The notes beneath the pieces were generated by a model, which saw only the letters and a list, made by a program, of their open reading frames with translations, searched no databases and was not told the DNA's origin. A program made the translations under genes and the position numbers. Shown piece after piece: positions 12,172 through 20,183 of a DNA stretch of 25,229 nt. Positions within the stretch are counted from its first letter, which is position 1, and the number at the start of each line of letters is the position of its first letter. Where the stretch lies: positions 1 through 25,229 of the forward strand of contig JAQTVS010000003.1 of assembly GCA_028706735.1 (NCBI GenBank). Direction: 5' to 3'. This DNA comes from Thiomonas sp. (GTDB lineage Bacteria > Pseudomonadota > Gammaproteobacteria > Burkholderiales > Burkholderiaceae_C).

Positions 12172-12384
12172 TCAGTACTTGCGCTCGGGCAGCGTCTGGC
12201 TGCGGATGCGCTTGTAGTGGCGCTTGACCGCTGCAGCCTTCTTGCGCTTGCGCTCGGCGGTGGGCTTCTCATAAAACTCGCGGGCGCGGAGTTCGGTCAG
12301 CAGGCCGAGTTTTTCAATGGTGCGCTTGAAGCGGCGCAGAGCAACGTCGAACGGCTCGTTTTCTTTGATGCGGATAATGGTCAT
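12172..12384 (-). CDS. rpsU: 30S ribosomal protein S21
   Basis: A 70-residue S21, basic and helical. It has the N-terminus [20 protein letters not shown] and the Lys/Arg-rich second half ([16 protein letters not shown]). It binds the 30S platform near the anti-Shine-Dalgarno end of 16S rRNA and aids initiation. The start at 12384 has no purine-rich ribosome site. Instead a perfect palindrome with arms ACTTGA and TCAAGT (12391-12403) lies just upstream. The nearest plausible promoter gives a leader of about 150 bases that includes a 17-bp tandem duplication. A strong terminator follows the gene. Confidence 0.97.
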   Translation of the reverse strand: MTIIRIKENEPFDVALRRFKRTIEKLGLLTELRAREFYEKPTAERKRKKAAAVKRHYKRIRSQTLPERKY

Positions 12385-12390
12385 TGATGA

Positions 12391-12403
12391 ACTTGAATCA
12401 AGT
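12391..12403. repeat. 13-base palindrome before the rpsU start
   Basis: Perfect inverted repeat with arms ACTTGA (12391-12396) and TCAAGT (12398-12403) around one central base. It ends seven bases before the rpsU start codon on the minus strand, where a ribosome site would be expected. It could be a protein site in DNA, or a short hairpin in the mRNA. Confidence 0.6.
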
Positions 12404-12435
12404 GTGGGCAGACCCGGCTGGCATCCAGACGCTAT

Positions 12436-12480
12436 GGCCTCTGTCCTGCCTTGGCCTCTGTCCTGCCTTGGCCTCGTCTT
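12436..12480. repeat. 17-bp tandem duplication in the rpsU leader
   Basis: The unit GGCCTCTGTCCTGCCTT occurs twice head to tail (12436-12452 and 12453-12469), followed by a decayed partial third copy, GGCCTCGTCTT (12470-12480). It lies between the rpsU start and the candidate rpsU promoter. The copies are identical, so the duplication is probably recent and may vary in number between strains. Confidence 0.85.
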
Positions 12481-12542
12481 GGTTCGTCGAGGTTGCTTCA
12501 GACGGAATCGAGGCTTGCCGCTGCGAAAGGTAAAACCACAGG

Positions 12543-12548
12543 ATTATA
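12543..12548 (-). promoter_or_regulatory. candidate -10 element of the rpsU promoter
   Basis: A perfect TATAAT on the minus strand lies 36 bases past the stop of the flavoprotein gene. A weak -35 (TTCGCC at 12567-12572) stands 18 bases upstream. Use of this promoter would give rpsU a leader of about 150 bases. No better promoter is visible closer to the gene. Confidence 0.45.
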
Positions 12549-12583
12549 TGCACAAAACCTGGCAGCGGCGAATTTCAGCGGCC

Positions 12584-13801
12584 TCAAATCGCCTGCGCAC
12601 AGGCTGCAGCGGAACTCCAAGCCCATTGGAAGTTGTAGCCGCCAAGCCAGCCAGTGACGTCCACGACCTCGCCAATGAAATGAAGCCCGGGGATTTTGTG
12701 GGCCATCATGGTGGATGATGACAGCGCGGTTGTGGCAACGCCGCCTGCGGTCACTTCGGCCTTGCGCCAGCCCAGGGTGCCGCTGGGACGCACCTGCCAG
12801 TCGTGCCATTGCTGCCACAGCGCGCGTAGCGCCTTGTCGCTGAAGTCGGCCATGCGGCGGTCTGCGTCCGGGGATTGCGCGGCGAGCACTTGCGCCAGAC
12901 GTTGGGGCATGTGCAGGGCGAGTTCGCCGGCGACTGTGCGGCGATTGCCCTGCTTCGCCTTGAGCCAGGCTGTTTCATTCAGATCGCTCAAGAGGTTGAT
13001 ATGCAACGGGTTTCCCGGCTGCCAGTAGCTGGAGGCCTGCAGAATGGCCGGGCCGCTGAGCCCGCGGTGGGTAAAGAGCAGGTCCTCGCGGAAGGTGGCG
13101 GCGCCCGCCCGGATATCGACCTCCATCGAGACGCCGCCCAGGTCTGCGAAGGGCGCCCACTGTGCCGGGTCGAATGCGAGCGGCGCCAGGGCAGGGCGGG
13201 GCGGCACGATGGGCAGATCAAACTGTTCCGCGATCTGGTAGCCAAGCGGGGTGGCGCCAATCTGCGGAATCGAGAGTCCCCCGGTCGCCACGACCAAAGC
13301 ATTCGCGCTGACCCAGCCTTTTGCCGTGCGCAGGCGAAAACCGGGTGCGGCGGCTTCCACAGCCTCAACCGGGCAAGGCTGCCAATGCGTCACGCCGCCG
13401 GCAGCGCACTCGTCCAGCAAGGCGGTGATGAGCTGCTCGGCGGAGTCGTCGCAGAACAACTGGCCTTTGTGCTTTTCGTGAAAGCCGATGCGATGCTTTT
13501 GCAGCAGGCCGATGATGTCTTGCGGCGTATAGCGGGACAGCGCGGACTTGCAGAAATGCGGGTTATCGGAGAGGAAATTGCCTGGGCGGGTGTGCAGATT
13601 GGTGAAATTGCACCGCCCGCCGCCAGAAATGCGAATTTTTTCGGCGATTTTTGGCCAATGATCGAGCAGCAAGACGCGGCGTCCGCGCTGGCCCGCAAGT
13701 GCGGCGCACAACAGGCCAGCCGCCCCGGCGCCAAGCACGATGGCGTCAAAGCGTTGCGGCGCTGCGCGGGGAGTAGGGCTGGAAGCTAGACTGCCGGACA
13801 T
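12584..13801 (-). CDS. NAD(P)/FAD-dependent oxidoreductase, HI0933/YhiN-like
   Basis: A 405-residue flavoprotein of the HI0933/YhiN family. The N-terminal dinucleotide-binding motif is [10 protein letters not shown] (22-31), followed by the family mark [14 protein letters not shown] (58-70). An ATGGLS block lies in the middle, and the C-terminal FAD-contacting segment [19 protein letters not shown] closes the fold. The reaction is not known for this family. The start at 13801 gives normal length; the open frame continues upstream for 34 codons antisense to tsaD, which is non-conserved. Its ATG overlaps the ATG of tsaD on the other strand (CATG), so the two genes have no intergenic space. On the minus strand it precedes rpsU by about 200 bases. 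Confidence 0.9.
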   Translation of the reverse strand: MSGSLASSPTPRAAPQRFDAIVLGAGAAGLLCAALAGQRGRRVLLLDHWPKIAEKIRISGGGRCNFTNLHTRPGNFLSDNPHFCKSALSRYTPQDIIGLLQKHRIGFHEKHKGQLFCDDSAEQLITALLDECAAGGVTHWQPCPVEAVEAAAPGFRLRTAKGWVSANALVVATGGLSIPQIGATPLGYQIAEQFDLPIVPPRPALAPLAFDPAQWAPFADLGGVSMEVDIRAGAATFREDLLFTHRGLSGPAILQASSYWQPGNPLHINLLSDLNETAWLKAKQGNRRTVAGELALHMPQRLAQVLAAQSPDADRRMADFSDKALRALWQQWHDWQVRPSGTLGWRKAEVTAGGVATTALSSSTMMAHKIPGLHFIGEVVDVTGWLGGYNFQWAWSSAAACAQAI

Positions 13802-14828
13802 GCTGGTTCTTGGAATTGAAACGTCGTGCGATGAAACCGCCGCCGCACTGTACGACACCGAAGCGGGACTGCTCGGCCACGCCTTGCATTCGCAGGTCGA
13901 CATGCATCAGGCCTACGGCGGCGTGGTGCCCGAGCTGGCTTCGCGCGACCACATTCGCCGCCTGCTGCCGCTGACGGACCTGGCGCTCAAGCAGGCTGAG
14001 GTGCGCGTCCAGAATGTGGACGCGATCGCCTACACCCGCGGCCCCGGTCTCGCAGGGGCGCTGCTCGTCGGCGCTGGCGTGGCCTCTGCCCTGGGCATGG
14101 CGCTGGGCAAGCCGCTGATCGGGGTGCACCATCTGGAGGGGCATCTGCTGTCCCCGCTGCTGTCGAAGCAGCCGCCGGCATTTCCCTTCCTGGCTCTCCT
14201 GGTGTCTGGCGGCCACACCATGTTGCTCGACGTGCAGGCCTTCGGGCAGTACACACTGCTTGGCGAAACGGTGGATGATGCGGCCGGTGAAGCCTTCGAC
14301 AAGTCCGCCAAACTGCTCGGCCTGGGCTACCCCGGCGGGCCGGAACTGGCGCGGCTTGCCGCCTTTGGCAATGCGCTGGCGTTCGAGTTGCCGCGGCCCA
14401 AGATGCATAGCCCGGACCTGGATTTTTCTTTCGCCGGGCTGAAAACCGCCGTGCTGACCAAGGTGCGCGGACTGGGCGGCAACATCTGCGAACAGAGCCG
14501 GGCCGATCTGGCCGCCGCCGCGCAGGAAGCCATCACGGATGTGCTGGTTCACAAGACCCTGCGCGCGCAGCACGCCACAGAGCGGCTGTCCGTGGTTGTT
14601 GCGGGCGGCGTGGGGGCCAACCGGCAGTTGCGCGAAAAACTGGCGTCTGCGCTGTCCGCCAGGGGGGTGCAATTATTCTTTCCCGAACTGGAATGGTGCA
14701 CCGACAACGGCGCGATGATTGCCTTGGCTGGCGCGCTGCGATTACAGGCCCGGCCAGACGCGGCGCGCGCGGCTGGGCCGTTCGATGTGCTGCCGCGCTG
14801 GGATCTGACGCAGATCGAATCGGCTTAA
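13800..14828 (+). CDS. tsaD: tRNA N6-adenosine threonylcarbamoyltransferase
   Basis: A 342-residue TsaD (formerly Gcp/YgjD). It transfers the threonylcarbamoyl group to A37 of ANN-decoding tRNAs, working with TsaB and TsaE on the product of TsaC. The N-terminus [19 protein letters not shown] is canonical. Metal ligands H111 and H115 (HHLEGHLL) and D302 (CTDNGAMIA) are present, and [10 protein letters not shown] marks the nucleotide-binding part. The start at 13800 is set by the conserved N-terminus. A GGAAG at 13781-13785 is 14 bases away, rather far for a ribosome site. The gene is near rpsU, as in many proteobacteria. Its stop shares TTAA with the convergent metallophosphoesterase. Confidence 0.97.
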   Translation: MLVLGIETSCDETAAALYDTEAGLLGHALHSQVDMHQAYGGVVPELASRDHIRRLLPLTDLALKQAEVRVQNVDAIAYTRGPGLAGALLVGAGVASALGMALGKPLIGVHHLEGHLLSPLLSKQPPAFPFLALLVSGGHTMLLDVQAFGQYTLLGETVDDAAGEAFDKSAKLLGLGYPGGPELARLAAFGNALAFELPRPKMHSPDLDFSFAGLKTAVLTKVRGLGGNICEQSRADLAAAAQEAITDVLVHKTLRAQHATERLSVVVAGGVGANRQLREKLASALSARGVQLFFPELEWCTDNGAMIALAGALRLQARPDAARAAGPFDVLPRWDLTQIESA

Positions 14829-15592
14829 ATCTCCCAGACGCCCTGTGGCTGGAAGGTGCTGTCCTCCCCCTTGCTCGCCAGGCCGCGTGCGTTGCACACC
14901 ACACGCGACGCGCCAGCCCGGTAGTCATGTCTGCAGTGCAGATGCCCGTGCAGCCACAAGGTGCTGTGCTCGATCATGTCGTCATAGGCATTGCAGAAGC
15001 TTGCGGTGGATGCATTCAGCGGGTAGCGTGGGTCATTGCTGCGCAAGCTGGGTGCGAAATGCGTGATGACCAAAATGGCATCGTCCTGCGGCGAGCGCCG
15101 TGCTGGGTTGCCGAGCTGCTCGCGCAGCCAGTCCCGGCAGCGCAGCCCTTCTTCGCGCAGTTCCGCAACGCCCATCGGTTTGCCATGCCGCGTGGAACAT
15201 TGCACCTGTTCGGCGAAATAGCGCGCGGCGCGCATGCTGCGTTCGATGCCTTCCGTGCCGAACAGCTCGAAGTCGTTCCACAGCGTTGTCCCCAGCACGC
15301 GGATAGTGCGGCCCTGATGCACGATGCGCGTCTCTTCGCGTTCCAGCATGGTGAAACCCAATCGGTCACATCGCTCGCGCAGGGCATCAAGAGTCTGGTC
15401 GAAATCCTTGCGATCATGCTCGTGATTGCCCGGCACATAGATGACCGGCACGGGCCAATCCTTGAACGCGTCGATCAGTGTGTGATTGGCGTCGATGTCG
15501 CCAGCCAGGACGAGAAGGTCTGCATCTTTCGCCACCTGTGGTGTGAAGGCCTCGGTTTCCAGATGCAGATCGGACAGAAGTTGGATGCGCAT
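14825..15592 (-). CDS. metallophosphoesterase
   Basis: A 255-residue calcineurin-like phosphoesterase. The five metal-binding blocks are in order: SDLHLE (D8, H10), LAGDID near 45, PGNHEHD near 72, VITHFAP near 190 and [10 protein letters not shown] near 226. Together they form a two-metal site for hydrolysing phosphoesters. The substrate cannot be told from sequence; nucleic acid, nucleotide or phosphoprotein targets are all possible. The start at 15592 places the first motif at the N-terminus; the frame continues 28 codons upstream through the palindrome, which is not coding-like. The promoter with its 13-bp palindrome lies directly in front, so the leader would be only about 12 bases and lacks a Shine-Dalgarno site. 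Confidence 0.88.
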   Translation of the reverse strand: MRIQLLSDLHLETEAFTPQVAKDADLLVLAGDIDANHTLIDAFKDWPVPVIYVPGNHEHDRKDFDQTLDALRERCDRLGFTMLEREETRIVHQGRTIRVLGTTLWNDFELFGTEGIERSMRAARYFAEQVQCSTRHGKPMGVAELREEGLRCRDWLREQLGNPARRSPQDDAILVITHFAPSLRSNDPRYPLNASTASFCNAYDDMIEHSTLWLHGHLHCRHDYRAGASRVVCNARGLASKGEDSTFQPQGVWEI

Positions 15593-15603
15593 GGCGCGGT
15601 CAG

Positions 15604-15646
15604 CAGTGCGTTTACAGTGTTGTGTAAACGCACTGTAAACCGGTTT
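15604..15646 (-). promoter_or_regulatory. promoter with overlapping 13-bp palindromic operator
   Basis: On the minus strand TTTACA (15634-15639, five of six bases matching -35) and TGTAAA (15611-15616, four of six matching -10) are exactly 17 bases apart. A perfect inverted repeat, CAGTGCGTTTACA (15604-15616) and TGTAAACGCACTG (15623-15635), spans the -10 and spacer. A third TGTAAAC half-site (15634-15640) covers the -35 and runs into the palindrome AAACCGGTTT (15637-15646). The layout fits a repressor operator for the metallophosphoesterase gene. The regulator is unknown. Confidence 0.6.
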
Positions 15647-15744
15647 GCGCGCCGACTTGCAGTCACTGGCAGACAAAAACGGCTTCCCGTGAACTAGTCC
15701 TCATCTGATGGCTGGCGAAGGACGGGATTGCAGCCGGGGCTGTA

Positions 15745-15767
15745 GATGCGGCTTGAGTGGCCGCATC
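15745..15767 (-). terminator. hairpin after hsp20, possible terminator without T run
   Basis: GATGCGGC (15745-15752) and GCCGCATC (15760-15767) make a perfect 8-bp stem with a 7-base loop, ten bases after the hsp20 stop. No T run follows on the minus strand. It may protect the transcript end or pause polymerase rather than act as an intrinsic terminator. Confidence 0.45.
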
Positions 15768-15776
15768 AACTCCACC

Positions 15777-16235
15777 TTACTTCACCGCAATCTGCAGGGC
15801 AGCTGTTTGCACCTTGCGGGGCAGTGTCAGCAACAGCACGCCGTTCTCCAGTTTTGCTTCGGCTGCAGAGGAATCCAGTTCGGCGGGCAGCTCGAAGGAG
15901 CGATAAAACTGGCTGGTGCTGCGTTCACGGTAAATCACTTTGCCGCCATCAGTTTTCTCGTCCTGAGATTTCGACTCGGCGGAAATGGTGACGCGGGAGC
16001 CTTCGACCTGAATTTTGACGGCGTCTTTTTCAACGCCGGGCAGGTCGGCATGCACCAAATACCCGTTGCTGGTCTCGGTGACATCCATGCTGAGTTTTTT
16101 CAAAGATTGGGCTTCGCTCTCGCCAGTGGCAAAAAAATCCCGGAATGCCTGATCAAACAGGCGGCCGAAAACCGGCTCAAGGCCGCTGCTGTAGAGAGAA
16201 ACGCGATTTGAAGGTGTTGTGACGGTATAAGCCAT
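15777..16235 (-). CDS. Hsp20-type small heat-shock protein
   Basis: A 152-residue small heat-shock protein. A variable N-terminal arm (1-48) is followed by an alpha-crystallin domain at about 49-140, with the closing mark ENGVLLLTLPR (130-140). The short C-terminal tail LQIAVK could supply the I-x-V type motif used in oligomer assembly. Such proteins hold unfolded proteins for refolding by DnaK and ClpB. The start at 16235 has a good AGGAG ribosome site. A sequence very close to the sigma-32 consensus stands about 50-75 bases upstream. It is divergent from rpsO and precedes the metallophosphoesterase on the same strand, with a hairpin in between. Confidence 0.94.
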   Translation of the reverse strand: MAYTVTTPSNRVSLYSSGLEPVFGRLFDQAFRDFFATGESEAQSLKKLSMDVTETSNGYLVHADLPGVEKDAVKIQVEGSRVTISAESKSQDEKTDGGKVIYRERSTSQFYRSFELPAELDSSAAEAKLENGVLLLTLPRKVQTAALQIAVK

Positions 16236-16281
16236 GACAATTCTCCTAGGTTAGTAGGGGCTCGCGACCCCGATGCGAAAG

Positions 16282-16309
16282 ATATGTTGTCAGTGTGACG
16301 GTTTTCAAG
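16282..16309 (-). promoter_or_regulatory. candidate sigma-32 (heat-shock) promoter of hsp20
   Basis: On the minus strand CTTGAAA (16303-16309) is an exact match to the sigma-32 -35 element. After 13 bases comes CAACATAT (16282-16289), matching CCCCATNT at six of eight positions (counting the N). The spacing is within the known range. The predicted start near 16275 gives a leader of about 40 bases. Confidence 0.68.
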
Positions 16310-16400
16310 ATGGCCTTGTCTGTTCGGTTCAAATCGACCGCAGTGATGAGAACTTCGCGGCCGGTGTTTGCAAAACTTCCAGGACGCGCTGGCTTGTGGA

Positions 16401-16406
16401 TACAAT
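16401..16406 (+). promoter_or_regulatory. candidate -10 element of the rpsO promoter
   Basis: TACAAT matches the -10 consensus at five of six positions, about 70 bases before rpsO. No good -35 is seen 16-18 bases upstream, so the call is tentative. Confidence 0.35.
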
Positions 16407-16476
16407 GCTCTGTTTCACTTTCACGGCGCGGAATGGTTTCTTCTGCGTTCGCGTGTTCTTCGATAGGAAACTTGAT

Positions 16477-16746
16477 ATGTCTGTTGCTGATCTCAACAAG
16501 GCGCAAATCGTCGCCGACAATGCCCGCGGGACGGGTGATACCGGGTCTCCGGAAGTGCAGGTTGCATTGCTGACCGCGCGCATCAATGACCTGACGGGTC
16601 ATTTCAAAACGCATGCCAAAGACCACCATGGTCGCCGCGGCCTGCTCAAGATGGTGAGCCGCCGCCGCAAACTGCTGGATTACCTCAAGGACAAGGACGC
16701 GGATCGTTATCGCGCCCTGATCGCCAAGCTCAGCCTGCGCAAGTAA
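16477..16746 (+). CDS. rpsO: 30S ribosomal protein S15
   Basis: An 89-residue S15, the standard length. It begins with [17 protein letters not shown] and includes the family core [23 protein letters not shown] and [21 protein letters not shown]. It binds the 16S rRNA three-way junction as a primary assembly protein. AGGAA at 16465-16469 is the ribosome site. A strong intrinsic terminator follows, and pnp comes next, as in E. coli. S15 in other bacteria represses its own translation through leader structure; I cannot confirm a comparable fold here. Confidence 0.98.
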   Translation: MSVADLNKAQIVADNARGTGDTGSPEVQVALLTARINDLTGHFKTHAKDHHGRRGLLKMVSRRRKLLDYLKDKDADRYRALIAKLSLRK

Positions 16747-16762
16747 GCTGCCGTGTTGCAAG

Positions 16763-16798
16763 AACGCCTGTGAGAGTTTTCCGGCACAGGCGTTTTTT
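16763..16798 (+). terminator. Rho-independent terminator after rpsO
   Basis: AACGCCTGTG (16763-16772) and CACAGGCGTT (16785-16794) form a perfect 10-bp stem with a 12-base loop, running into six T (16793-16798). It lies 16 bases after the rpsO stop. It should separate most rpsO transcripts from pnp. Confidence 0.92.
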
Positions 16799-16835
16799 GT
16801 ATTTGTTTCGATTGTTTTGGGTGGCGGTGTGACCC

Positions 16836-16948
16836 GTGTCATTCCACCGGCGTTCCGGCAGATCCGGGTGTCGCTGGAATGGCATCACTCCGCCGGGTGT
16901 TTCAACGGATGTGTCCGCACCGGATGCGCAGCCGAGAGTTCGGCTGCG
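16836..16948 (+). promoter_or_regulatory. structured leader of pnp (two hairpins)
   Basis: The first hairpin pairs GTGTCATTCCA (16836-16846) with TGGAATGGCAT (16875-16885), an 11-bp stem with two G-U pairs around a GC-rich inner part. The second pairs CGCAGCCGA (16927-16935) with TCGGCTGCG (16940-16948), a perfect 9-bp stem with a 4-base loop, ending 40 bases before the pnp start. In E. coli the pnp leader folds into an RNase III target used for autoregulation; a similar role here is inferred. I found no convincing promoter in 16799-16988. Confidence 0.5.
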
Positions 16949-16988
16949 TGGATGAAGGCGGCGGCTGCATCCTGACAAGGAGTTTGCC

Positions 16989-19142
16989 ATGTTCAATAAA
17001 GTCGTCAAAACCTTCCAGTGGGGCCGCCATCAAGTCACGATGGAGACGGGCGAGATCGCGCGCCAAGCCAGTGGCGCCGTGCTGCTCAATATGGACGATA
17101 CCGTGGTGCTTGCCACCGTGGTGGGCGCGCGCAGCGCCAAGGCGGGGCAAGATTTTTTTCCGCTGACCGTTGACTACATCGAGAAGACTTACGCCGCTGG
17201 CCGCATTCCTGGCGGTTTCTTCAAGCGGGAAGGGCGCCCCAGTGAAAACGAGACGCTGACCTCGCGCCTGATTGATCGCCCCATCCGTCCGCTGTTCCCG
17301 GAAGGCTATTTCAACGAAGTCCAGGTGGTCGTGCATGTGTTGTCGATCAACCCGGAGGTTGAAGCCGATATTCCTGCATTGCTGGCCTCCAGCGCCGCGC
17401 TGGCGGTTTCCGGCCTGCCATTCAATGGCCCGGTGGGCGCCGCCCGCGTGGGGTATGTCAATGGCGAATATGTGCTCAATCCCAGTCGTGCCGAGCTGGT
17501 CAACAGCCGACTGGATTTGGTGGTCGCGGGAACGGAATCTGCCGTGTTGATGGTGGAAAGCGAAGCCGACCAGTTGTCCGAAGAGGTCATGCTCGAAGCG
17601 GTGATGTTCGGTCATGCGCAGTTCCAGGCGGCGATCAACGTGATCCATGAGCTCGTGCGCGATGGCGGCAAGTCCGTGTGGGACTGGGCCGCTCCCGAGA
17701 AGGATCAGGCGCTGATCGACCGCATTCAGTCGTTGGCTGGCGATGCATTGCGTGCCGCCTATAAGATCACCCAAAAGCAAGCCCGAACCCAGGCCCTGCG
17801 CGAAATGACTGCGAAGGTGCGCACTGGTCTGGCCGAGGCGGGCGTCGAGGCTGATGGCGCCAAGGTCGACGGCATCCTGTTTGACATGGAAGCGCGCATC
17901 GTGCGTGACCAGATTCTGGCTGGCGATCCGCGCATCGACGGCCGCGATACCCGCACCGTGCGTCCCATCAGCATCCGTACCTCGGTGCTGCCGCGCACGC
18001 ATGGCAGCGCGCTGTTCACCCGCGGCGAAACCCAGGCGCTGGCCGTGGCCACGCTGGGCACCGACCAGGACGCGCAGATCATCGACGCCCTGAGCGGCGA
18101 GTACCGCGACCGCTTCTTGCTGCACTACAACATGCCGCCTTTCGCCACCGGCGAGACCGGCCGCGTGGGCACGCCCAAGCGCCGCGAGATCGGCCATGGC
18201 CGTCTGGCCAAGCGCGCGCTGCTCGCGGTGCTGCCGAAGAAGGAAGACTTCGCCTACACCATGCGCGTGGTCTCTGAAGTCACCGAGTCCAACGGCTCGT
18301 CGTCCATGGCCTCGGTCTGCGGCGGCTGCCTGGCGCTGCTCGACGCCGGTGTTCCGCTGAAGGCGCACGTGGCCGGCATCGCGATGGGCCTGATCAAGGA
18401 AGGCAACCGTTTTGCGGTGCTCACCGACATTCTGGGCGACGAAGATCACCTCGGCGACATGGACTTCAAGGTGGCGGGCTCGGCCACCGGCGTGACTGCG
18501 CTGCAGATGGACATCAAGATCCAGGGCATCACCCGCGAGATCATGCAGGTGGCGCTGGCGCAGGCGCGCGAAGCCCGCATGCACATTCTGGGCATCATGC
18601 AGCAGGAAGTGGGCGGTGCGCGTGAAGAGGTGTCGCAATTCGCGCCGCGCCTCTACACCTTGAAGATCAACCCCGAGCGCATCCGCGATGTCATCGGCAA
18701 GGGCGGCGCCACCATCCGCGCGCTCACCGAGGAAACCGGCACGCAGATCAATATCGGCGAGGACGGCACCATCACCATCGCCTCGACAGATGCCGACAAG
18801 GCAGCGATTGCCAAGCAGCGCATCATCGACCTCACCGCCGAAGTGGAAGTGGGCCAAGTGTATGAAGGCGCCGTGGTGAAGATTCTCGACTTCGGCGCGC
18901 TGGTCAACGTGTTGCCGGGCAAGGACGGCTTGTTGCACATTTCGCAAATCGCCAACGAGCGCATCAACAAGGTGAGCGATTTCCTGCAGGAAGGCCAGAA
19001 GGTTCGCGTCAAGGTCATCGAAACCGATGACAAGGGCCGTTTCCGCCTGTCCATCAAGGCGCTGCTGGGCGACGCAACCGATGCATCGGCATCTGCCGTG
19101 GCGCCTGCCGCAGCGGACGCCGACCTCGAACCCGGCATCTGA
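16989..19142 (+). CDS. pnp: polyribonucleotide nucleotidyltransferase (PNPase)
   Basis: A 717-residue PNPase, which degrades RNA from the 3' end using phosphate and can run in reverse to add tails. Two RNase PH domains (about 1-145 and 310-540) flank a helical domain. They are followed by a KH domain (about 553-613, with [10 protein letters not shown]) and an S1 domain (about 619-690, from [20 protein letters not shown]). [11 protein letters not shown] and the DSGS-like catalytic region of the second core ([15 protein letters not shown]) are visible. The last 25 residues are an Ala/Asp-rich tail. AAGGAG at 16977-16982 is a strong ribosome site. The leader carries two hairpins. The quinone oxidoreductase gene follows after 22 bases. 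Confidence 0.98.
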   Translation: MFNKVVKTFQWGRHQVTMETGEIARQASGAVLLNMDDTVVLATVVGARSAKAGQDFFPLTVDYIEKTYAAGRIPGGFFKREGRPSENETLTSRLIDRPIRPLFPEGYFNEVQVVVHVLSINPEVEADIPALLASSAALAVSGLPFNGPVGAARVGYVNGEYVLNPSRAELVNSRLDLVVAGTESAVLMVESEADQLSEEVMLEAVMFGHAQFQAAINVIHELVRDGGKSVWDWAAPEKDQALIDRIQSLAGDALRAAYKITQKQARTQALREMTAKVRTGLAEAGVEADGAKVDGILFDMEARIVRDQILAGDPRIDGRDTRTVRPISIRTSVLPRTHGSALFTRGETQALAVATLGTDQDAQIIDALSGEYRDRFLLHYNMPPFATGETGRVGTPKRREIGHGRLAKRALLAVLPKKEDFAYTMRVVSEVTESNGSSSMASVCGGCLALLDAGVPLKAHVAGIAMGLIKEGNRFAVLTDILGDEDHLGDMDFKVAGSATGVTALQMDIKIQGITREIMQVALAQAREARMHILGIMQQEVGGAREEVSQFAPRLYTLKINPERIRDVIGKGGATIRALTEETGTQINIGEDGTITIASTDADKAAIAKQRIIDLTAEVEVGQVYEGAVVKILDFGALVNVLPGKDGLLHISQIANERINKVSDFLQEGQKVRVKVIETDDKGRFRLSIKALLGDATDASASAVAPAAADADLEPGI

Positions 19143-19164
19143 CGCGCTGTTGATCGACCGCGAT

Positions 19165-20145
19165 ATGCGCACCATCGAAATTTCCCAACCCGGCGGCCCG
19201 GAGGTTCTGCGCCTGTGCGAGCGGCCCGTGCCGCAGCCTGGTGCGGGCGAGGTGCTGCTGCGTGTTCGGGCGTTCGGGCTCAATCGGCCTGATGTGCTGC
19301 AGCGCCGCGGGCTCTATCCGCCGCCAGTGGGGGCGCCTGACATTCCCGGTCTGGAAGTGTGCGGCGAGATTGTTTCTGGCGATCTGGGCGGCGCCGGCTT
19401 TCGGGTGGGTGATCTGGTGTGCGCTTTGCTTGCTGGCGGGGGCTATGCCGAATACTGCGTGGCGCCAACCGGGCAGTGTCTGCCTTTGCCCGCAGGTCTG
19501 AGCCCGGAAGAAGGGGCGGCCTTGCCGGAAACACTGTTCACCGTGTGGCACAACGTGTTCGAGCGCGGCCAGCTGCGGGCTGGCGACACCCTGCTAGTGC
19601 AAGGCGGGAGCAGCGGCATTGGCACGGCGGCCATTCAACTGGCGGTCGCCGCAGGAGCGCGCGTCATCGCAACCGCAGGGTCAGACGCGAAATGCGCCGC
19701 TTGCATCCAGCTCGGCGCCGAGATGGCCGTCAACTATCACACCCAGGATTTTGTCGACGCTGTCCAGACCCATACGGCACAGCGCGGCGTGGATGTGGTG
19801 CTCGACATGGTGGCCGGCAGTTATATCGCCCGCGAGCAGCGCTGCCTTGCCGAAGACGGACGTCTGGTCGTGATTGCCGTTCAGGGCGGGGTGCAGGCAG
19901 AAGTCGATGCCGGGCTGCTGATGCGCAAGCGCCAGACGCTCACCGGCTCCACCTTGCGTACCCGCAGCGTGGAGTTCAAAAGCGGAATTGCACGGGCGCT
20001 GCGCGAAAAGGTCTGGCCCTGGATCGAGCAGGGCCGGGTGCGGCCCGTCATGGACACGATTTTTGCGGCTGAACAGATCGTGCAAGCGCATCAGCGCATG
20101 GAACAAGGCCAGCACATCGGCAAGCTGGTTCTGCGCTGGGCTTGA
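19165..20145 (+). CDS. NAD(P)H-quinone oxidoreductase, PIG3-like zinc-free MDR family
   Basis: A 326-residue medium-chain reductase of the quinone oxidoreductase/PIG3 branch. The N-terminal GroES-like half begins [17 protein letters not shown] and contains [23 protein letters not shown]. The nucleotide-binding half has [14 protein letters not shown] (147-160). The cysteine and histidine zinc ligands of alcohol dehydrogenases are absent, as expected for quinone reductases. It likely reduces quinones or reactive carbonyls with NADPH; the substrate is not known. The start at 19165 fits the family N-terminus but has no obvious ribosome site. The gene lies between pnp and tpiA, an order shared by many Burkholderiales. 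Confidence 0.9.
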   Translation: MRTIEISQPGGPEVLRLCERPVPQPGAGEVLLRVRAFGLNRPDVLQRRGLYPPPVGAPDIPGLEVCGEIVSGDLGGAGFRVGDLVCALLAGGGYAEYCVAPTGQCLPLPAGLSPEEGAALPETLFTVWHNVFERGQLRAGDTLLVQGGSSGIGTAAIQLAVAAGARVIATAGSDAKCAACIQLGAEMAVNYHTQDFVDAVQTHTAQRGVDVVLDMVAGSYIAREQRCLAEDGRLVVIAVQGGVQAEVDAGLLMRKRQTLTGSTLRTRSVEFKSGIARALREKVWPWIEQGRVRPVMDTIFAAEQIVQAHQRMEQGQHIGKLVLRWA

Positions 20146-20183
20146 TTGGCCGCATAGTCGACAACATCAAATTGGAGCAAGAC

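Noticed and set aside
12436..12480. Tandem 17-bp repeats as a possible CRISPR fragment
   Set aside because: The units are directly adjacent with no spacers and only two full copies, so it is a simple duplication.
13802..13903. Longer N-terminus of the HI0933-like flavoprotein reaching into tsaD
   Set aside because: The added 34 residues are non-conserved, overlap the conserved tsaD N-terminus in antisense, and exceed the normal family length.
15593..15676. Extended N-terminus of the metallophosphoesterase
   Set aside because: The family motif SDLHLE normally lies at the very N-terminus; the extension translates the promoter palindrome.
16902..19283. A 793-codon open frame antisense to the whole of pnp
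   Set aside because: It is a by-product of strong GC codon bias in pnp; the translation is His/Arg/Gln-rich low-complexity sequence without any recognisable domain, while pnp on the other strand is certain.
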